From: Marinomonas aquiplantarum
Lineage (GTDB): Bacteria; Pseudomonadota; Gammaproteobacteria; Pseudomonadales; Marinomonadaceae
NCBI RefSeq assembly: GCF_003314975.1
Contig: NZ_QNRF01000003.1
Coordinates: 248,001 to 312,000, forward strand
Reading direction: 5' to 3'
Length of the DNA: 64,000 nucleotides
Part shown: piece by piece, positions 62,077-64,000 of the stretch
Numbering within the stretch: the stretch's first letter is position 1
How the letters are laid out: the number at the start of each line of letters is the position of its first letter
The notes under the pieces: generated by a model
Told to the model about the DNA's origin: nothing
The model's database searches: none
The model's input: the letters and a program-made list of their open reading frames with translations, nothing else
Made by a program: the position numbers and the translations under genes

Positions 62077-63645
62077 CTATGTCCTTGAGGATTTAAAGCC
62101 CATACGAAAGCCACCCCAGTGCTGCCCTTTCACATAGATGGGCACGGATAAATCGTGAAGAATTTCCCCTGTATCACGCTTATAGGTTTGCAATAAGAAG
62201 CTCTCCGTGTGAGCACCACAGCGACGCCCGGTTGGATCATCAAAAATACGTTTAGTACGGTTACTCACTAAGTCCTTGTCGTAATCCCCTGTTAACGGTT
62301 GACTGAATTTCCTATTGTGAGTTGGAAAATACCCATTGAGATCGACGGCCCCCGCAAACATGACTTCTTCATGTCGCTCTAAAACTTCCTCCTGAATAGC
62401 CGGAAAAGTTTGGTCGCTGTAATGATCATAAGCGGTACTGTACTTTGTCGGATTCGTACCTTGAATGGCTTGATAGTCTTGCGAGAAAACCTGTTTTATC
62501 GTGAGCTGGTTTTGATCAACGGCCGCTTCCAAGACCAGTCCAATTTGCTGGGCAGCCTGTTGCGCCGTTTGCAATAGTTTCGAAAAGAACAAGTCTGAAT
62601 TCACTTTGTCTAACTCACGGAAAACGATTTCCGCGCCATTGCTCAAGCTGGCTGCTTCTTCAGATAAGCGATCACTGCGCTGTGAGATGTCTTGTAAAGA
62701 TTGACCAATACGAGCAATTGAGCCGCTTATTTGCGAACTAACGGTTCCTAATTCTTCACCACTGCTTTCCACTTCGGATAACACGAGAGAGGCATTTTGC
62801 ACTTCTTCTGTTAACGCAATAAAGCGATCGGTTTCTCCTAACAAGGTTGCCGACAAAGACTCAGATAGACTCTTTAACGCATGCATTTCTTGATTCGTGC
62901 CAGAACTGTTGTGCCGAACTTCAATCAGTAAGGCAGATATTTGCTCTGAAGCATCCGCACTTTTTCCCGCCAACGCTCGTACTTCATCCGCCACCACGGC
63001 AAAACCACGCCCTTGTTCACCAGCCCTTGCAGCTTCAATTGCTGCATTCAGTGCCAGCAAGTTAGTTTGCTCTGATACCCCTTTAATCACCTCAGTGATG
63101 CGGTCAATGTCGTCAGCACTTTTGGTCAATTTGGCCAGTTGATCATTAGCACTTTGTACTTTTTCTGTGAGTTCATTAATCTGATCCGCACTTTGTGACA
63201 AAGCAGTCTGCGCTGTGCTGCTGGATTGCGCGGTATCCGACATGGTTTTGGCAAGCTGCCCCAAGTTATTAGACAAGCTCAAACCTGTGCTAGATAACGT
63301 CTCTACCGCTTGAGTAATTTGCTCACTGTCTTGATGTGTATGGTGGATGTCTTTACTTAATGAGTCGACAAAGTGAGACACTTCCGCAGCTCCGATGGCC
63401 ATACGTGAAGTGGCTTGGGTAACATTTTGACCGATTTCAGAATAAGAGGATGAGGAATAAATGGCTGACGTATCCCCTACTTTATCAGGTAGGTTAAGTC
63501 GTTTCTCTAGATAGGTACGCCATAAGGTCAACCCGGCTAACAAAGCACCGATAAGACTATAAGGTAAGGCAATATCACCAGAGAAATAACCAATGGCAAA
63601 TAGGATAAAGAGCCCTAGTACGCAGCTCATTTGAAAGTACAACAT
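62077..63645 (-). CDS. Methyl-accepting chemotaxis protein with C-terminal sensor-like domain
   Basis: This 522-residue protein starts with two short adjacent membrane helices (about 5-22 and 28-45) and almost no periplasmic loop. The signalling domain follows (about 80-345, tip [20 protein letters not shown] and [18 protein letters not shown]). A C-terminal region of about 170 residues (347-522) is unusual for chemoreceptors and looks like a PAS- or Cache-like sensor ([20 protein letters not shown], then FRMGFK). It would sense a cytoplasmic or redox signal. It converges on glgX with 4 bp between stops. Confidence 0.88.
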   Translation of the reverse strand: MLYFQMSCVLGLFILFAIGYFSGDIALPYSLIGALLAGLTLWRTYLEKRLNLPDKVGDTSAIYSSSSYSEIGQNVTQATSRMAIGAAEVSHFVDSLSKDIHHTHQDSEQITQAVETLSSTGLSLSNNLGQLAKTMSDTAQSSSTAQTALSQSADQINELTEKVQSANDQLAKLTKSADDIDRITEVIKGVSEQTNLLALNAAIEAARAGEQGRGFAVVADEVRALAGKSADASEQISALLIEVRHNSSGTNQEMHALKSLSESLSATLLGETDRFIALTEEVQNASLVLSEVESSGEELGTVSSQISGSIARIGQSLQDISQRSDRLSEEAASLSNGAEIVFRELDKVNSDLFFSKLLQTAQQAAQQIGLVLEAAVDQNQLTIKQVFSQDYQAIQGTNPTKYSTAYDHYSDQTFPAIQEEVLERHEEVMFAGAVDLNGYFPTHNRKFSQPLTGDYDKDLVSNRTKRIFDDPTGRRCGAHTESFLLQTYKRDTGEILHDLSVPIYVKGQHWGGFRMGFKSSRT

Positions 63646-63912
63646 AGTATCATCCTTTATTATAATTATTTTTTTATCCTAGGCTCGGATTAATCTGGGT
63701 CAATGTAAATCGGATCAGATACGACTAAAGTCTAAGTCCATAACCTTCATTTAATAACATCCTTAACATACGATCTATTACATTGCAGTCTTAGGATTTT
63801 TATCGTGAACGTGATATAACAAGACTCTAATGGATTTTAGGTATTAGGTAGTAGTTTGACAGATGTAACCGCATTCAGTGTTGACAGTAGCAACAGCATA
63901 CACCAAGAAATA

Positions 63913-64000
63913 ATGGACATTTCGCAAAAACGTGTTCTGATTATAGAAGACATAGGTGAGATGCGCATTATGCTTAAGTCATTAATGACGTCACTGGGTT
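63913..64000 (+). CDS. Response regulator receiver (partial, 5' end only)
   Basis: Only the first about 29 codons are in the window. They encode KRVLIIEDIGEMRIMLKSLM, the start of a CheY-like receiver domain with the acidic pair ED. The rest is beyond the edge. A TTG at 63856 in the same frame, with AGGTAG upstream, would add 19 residues. It may be the regulator partner of the neighbouring chemoreceptor, or a larger receiver-containing protein. Confidence 0.6.
   Translation, partial: MDISQKRVLIIEDIGEMRIMLKSLMTSLG

Overview
The window looks like chromosomal DNA of a marine gammaproteobacterium, most likely an Oceanospirillales member close to Marinomonas. This is inferred from the motY/rnt pairing, a full cydABXDC set, HemG, TrhP with a YfhL-type ferredoxin, many chemotaxis and LysE/RhtB proteins, and moderate GC. 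No rRNA, tRNA, CRISPR array, prophage or intact transposase gene was seen.

Layout. 1-5.5 kb: motY (partial), rnt, a DUF454 membrane protein, a giant AsmA/DUF748-type protein and a DUF465 protein. 5.7-9.7 kb: a TonB-dependent siderophore receptor behind a Fur box, then trhP and a 2[4Fe-4S] ferredoxin behind an FNR-like box. 9.8-15.3 kb: a TetR regulator with a double operator, co-oriented with an FMN reductase and divergent from an AhpD-like protein, followed by small membrane, transporter and GFA proteins.

15.3-21.4 kb is the accessory region. It holds at least two integron-type gene cassettes with recognisable attC geometry (18.4-19.55 kb) and no integrase in the window, so it is a CALIN-like cluster. 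Probably decayed cassettes lie to their left. The region also contains several families of short palindromic repeats, a helicase remnant, a MITE-like (or attC-like) inverted-repeat element, a BrnT/BrnA toxin-antitoxin pair with a palindromic operator, and seven copies of a ~100-bp repeat that end at the cydC stop codon. One cassette encodes a protein with two C2H2 zinc fingers and the other a HEPN-like protein.

21.4-28 kb: the cytochrome bd operon cydA-cydB-cydX-cydD-cydC on the minus strand. 28-42 kb: mostly single metabolic and sensory genes: a serine-less alpha/beta-hydrolase lipoprotein, metY, a patatin lipoprotein, a short-chain dehydrogenase divergent from an AraC regulator, a TauD-type dioxygenase, a BLUF photoreceptor, phhB, oxidoreductases, a racemase, arfB and an orphan eukaryote-type HisA. 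42-52.7 kb: a sigma-54 activator with a pseudo-receiver domain, a repeat-rich lipoprotein, a Kef-type antiporter, hemG, an M48 protease, a DASS transporter, a DUF945 protein, a SPOR lipoprotein and a YqaA-like protein.

52.8-64 kb: a glycogen block (a phosphorylase-kinase-alpha/GH15-like protein, glgB and glgX, closely spaced and co-directional) lies between two chemoreceptors. The second chemoreceptor has its presumed sensor domain at the C-terminus. A truncated response regulator begins at the right edge.
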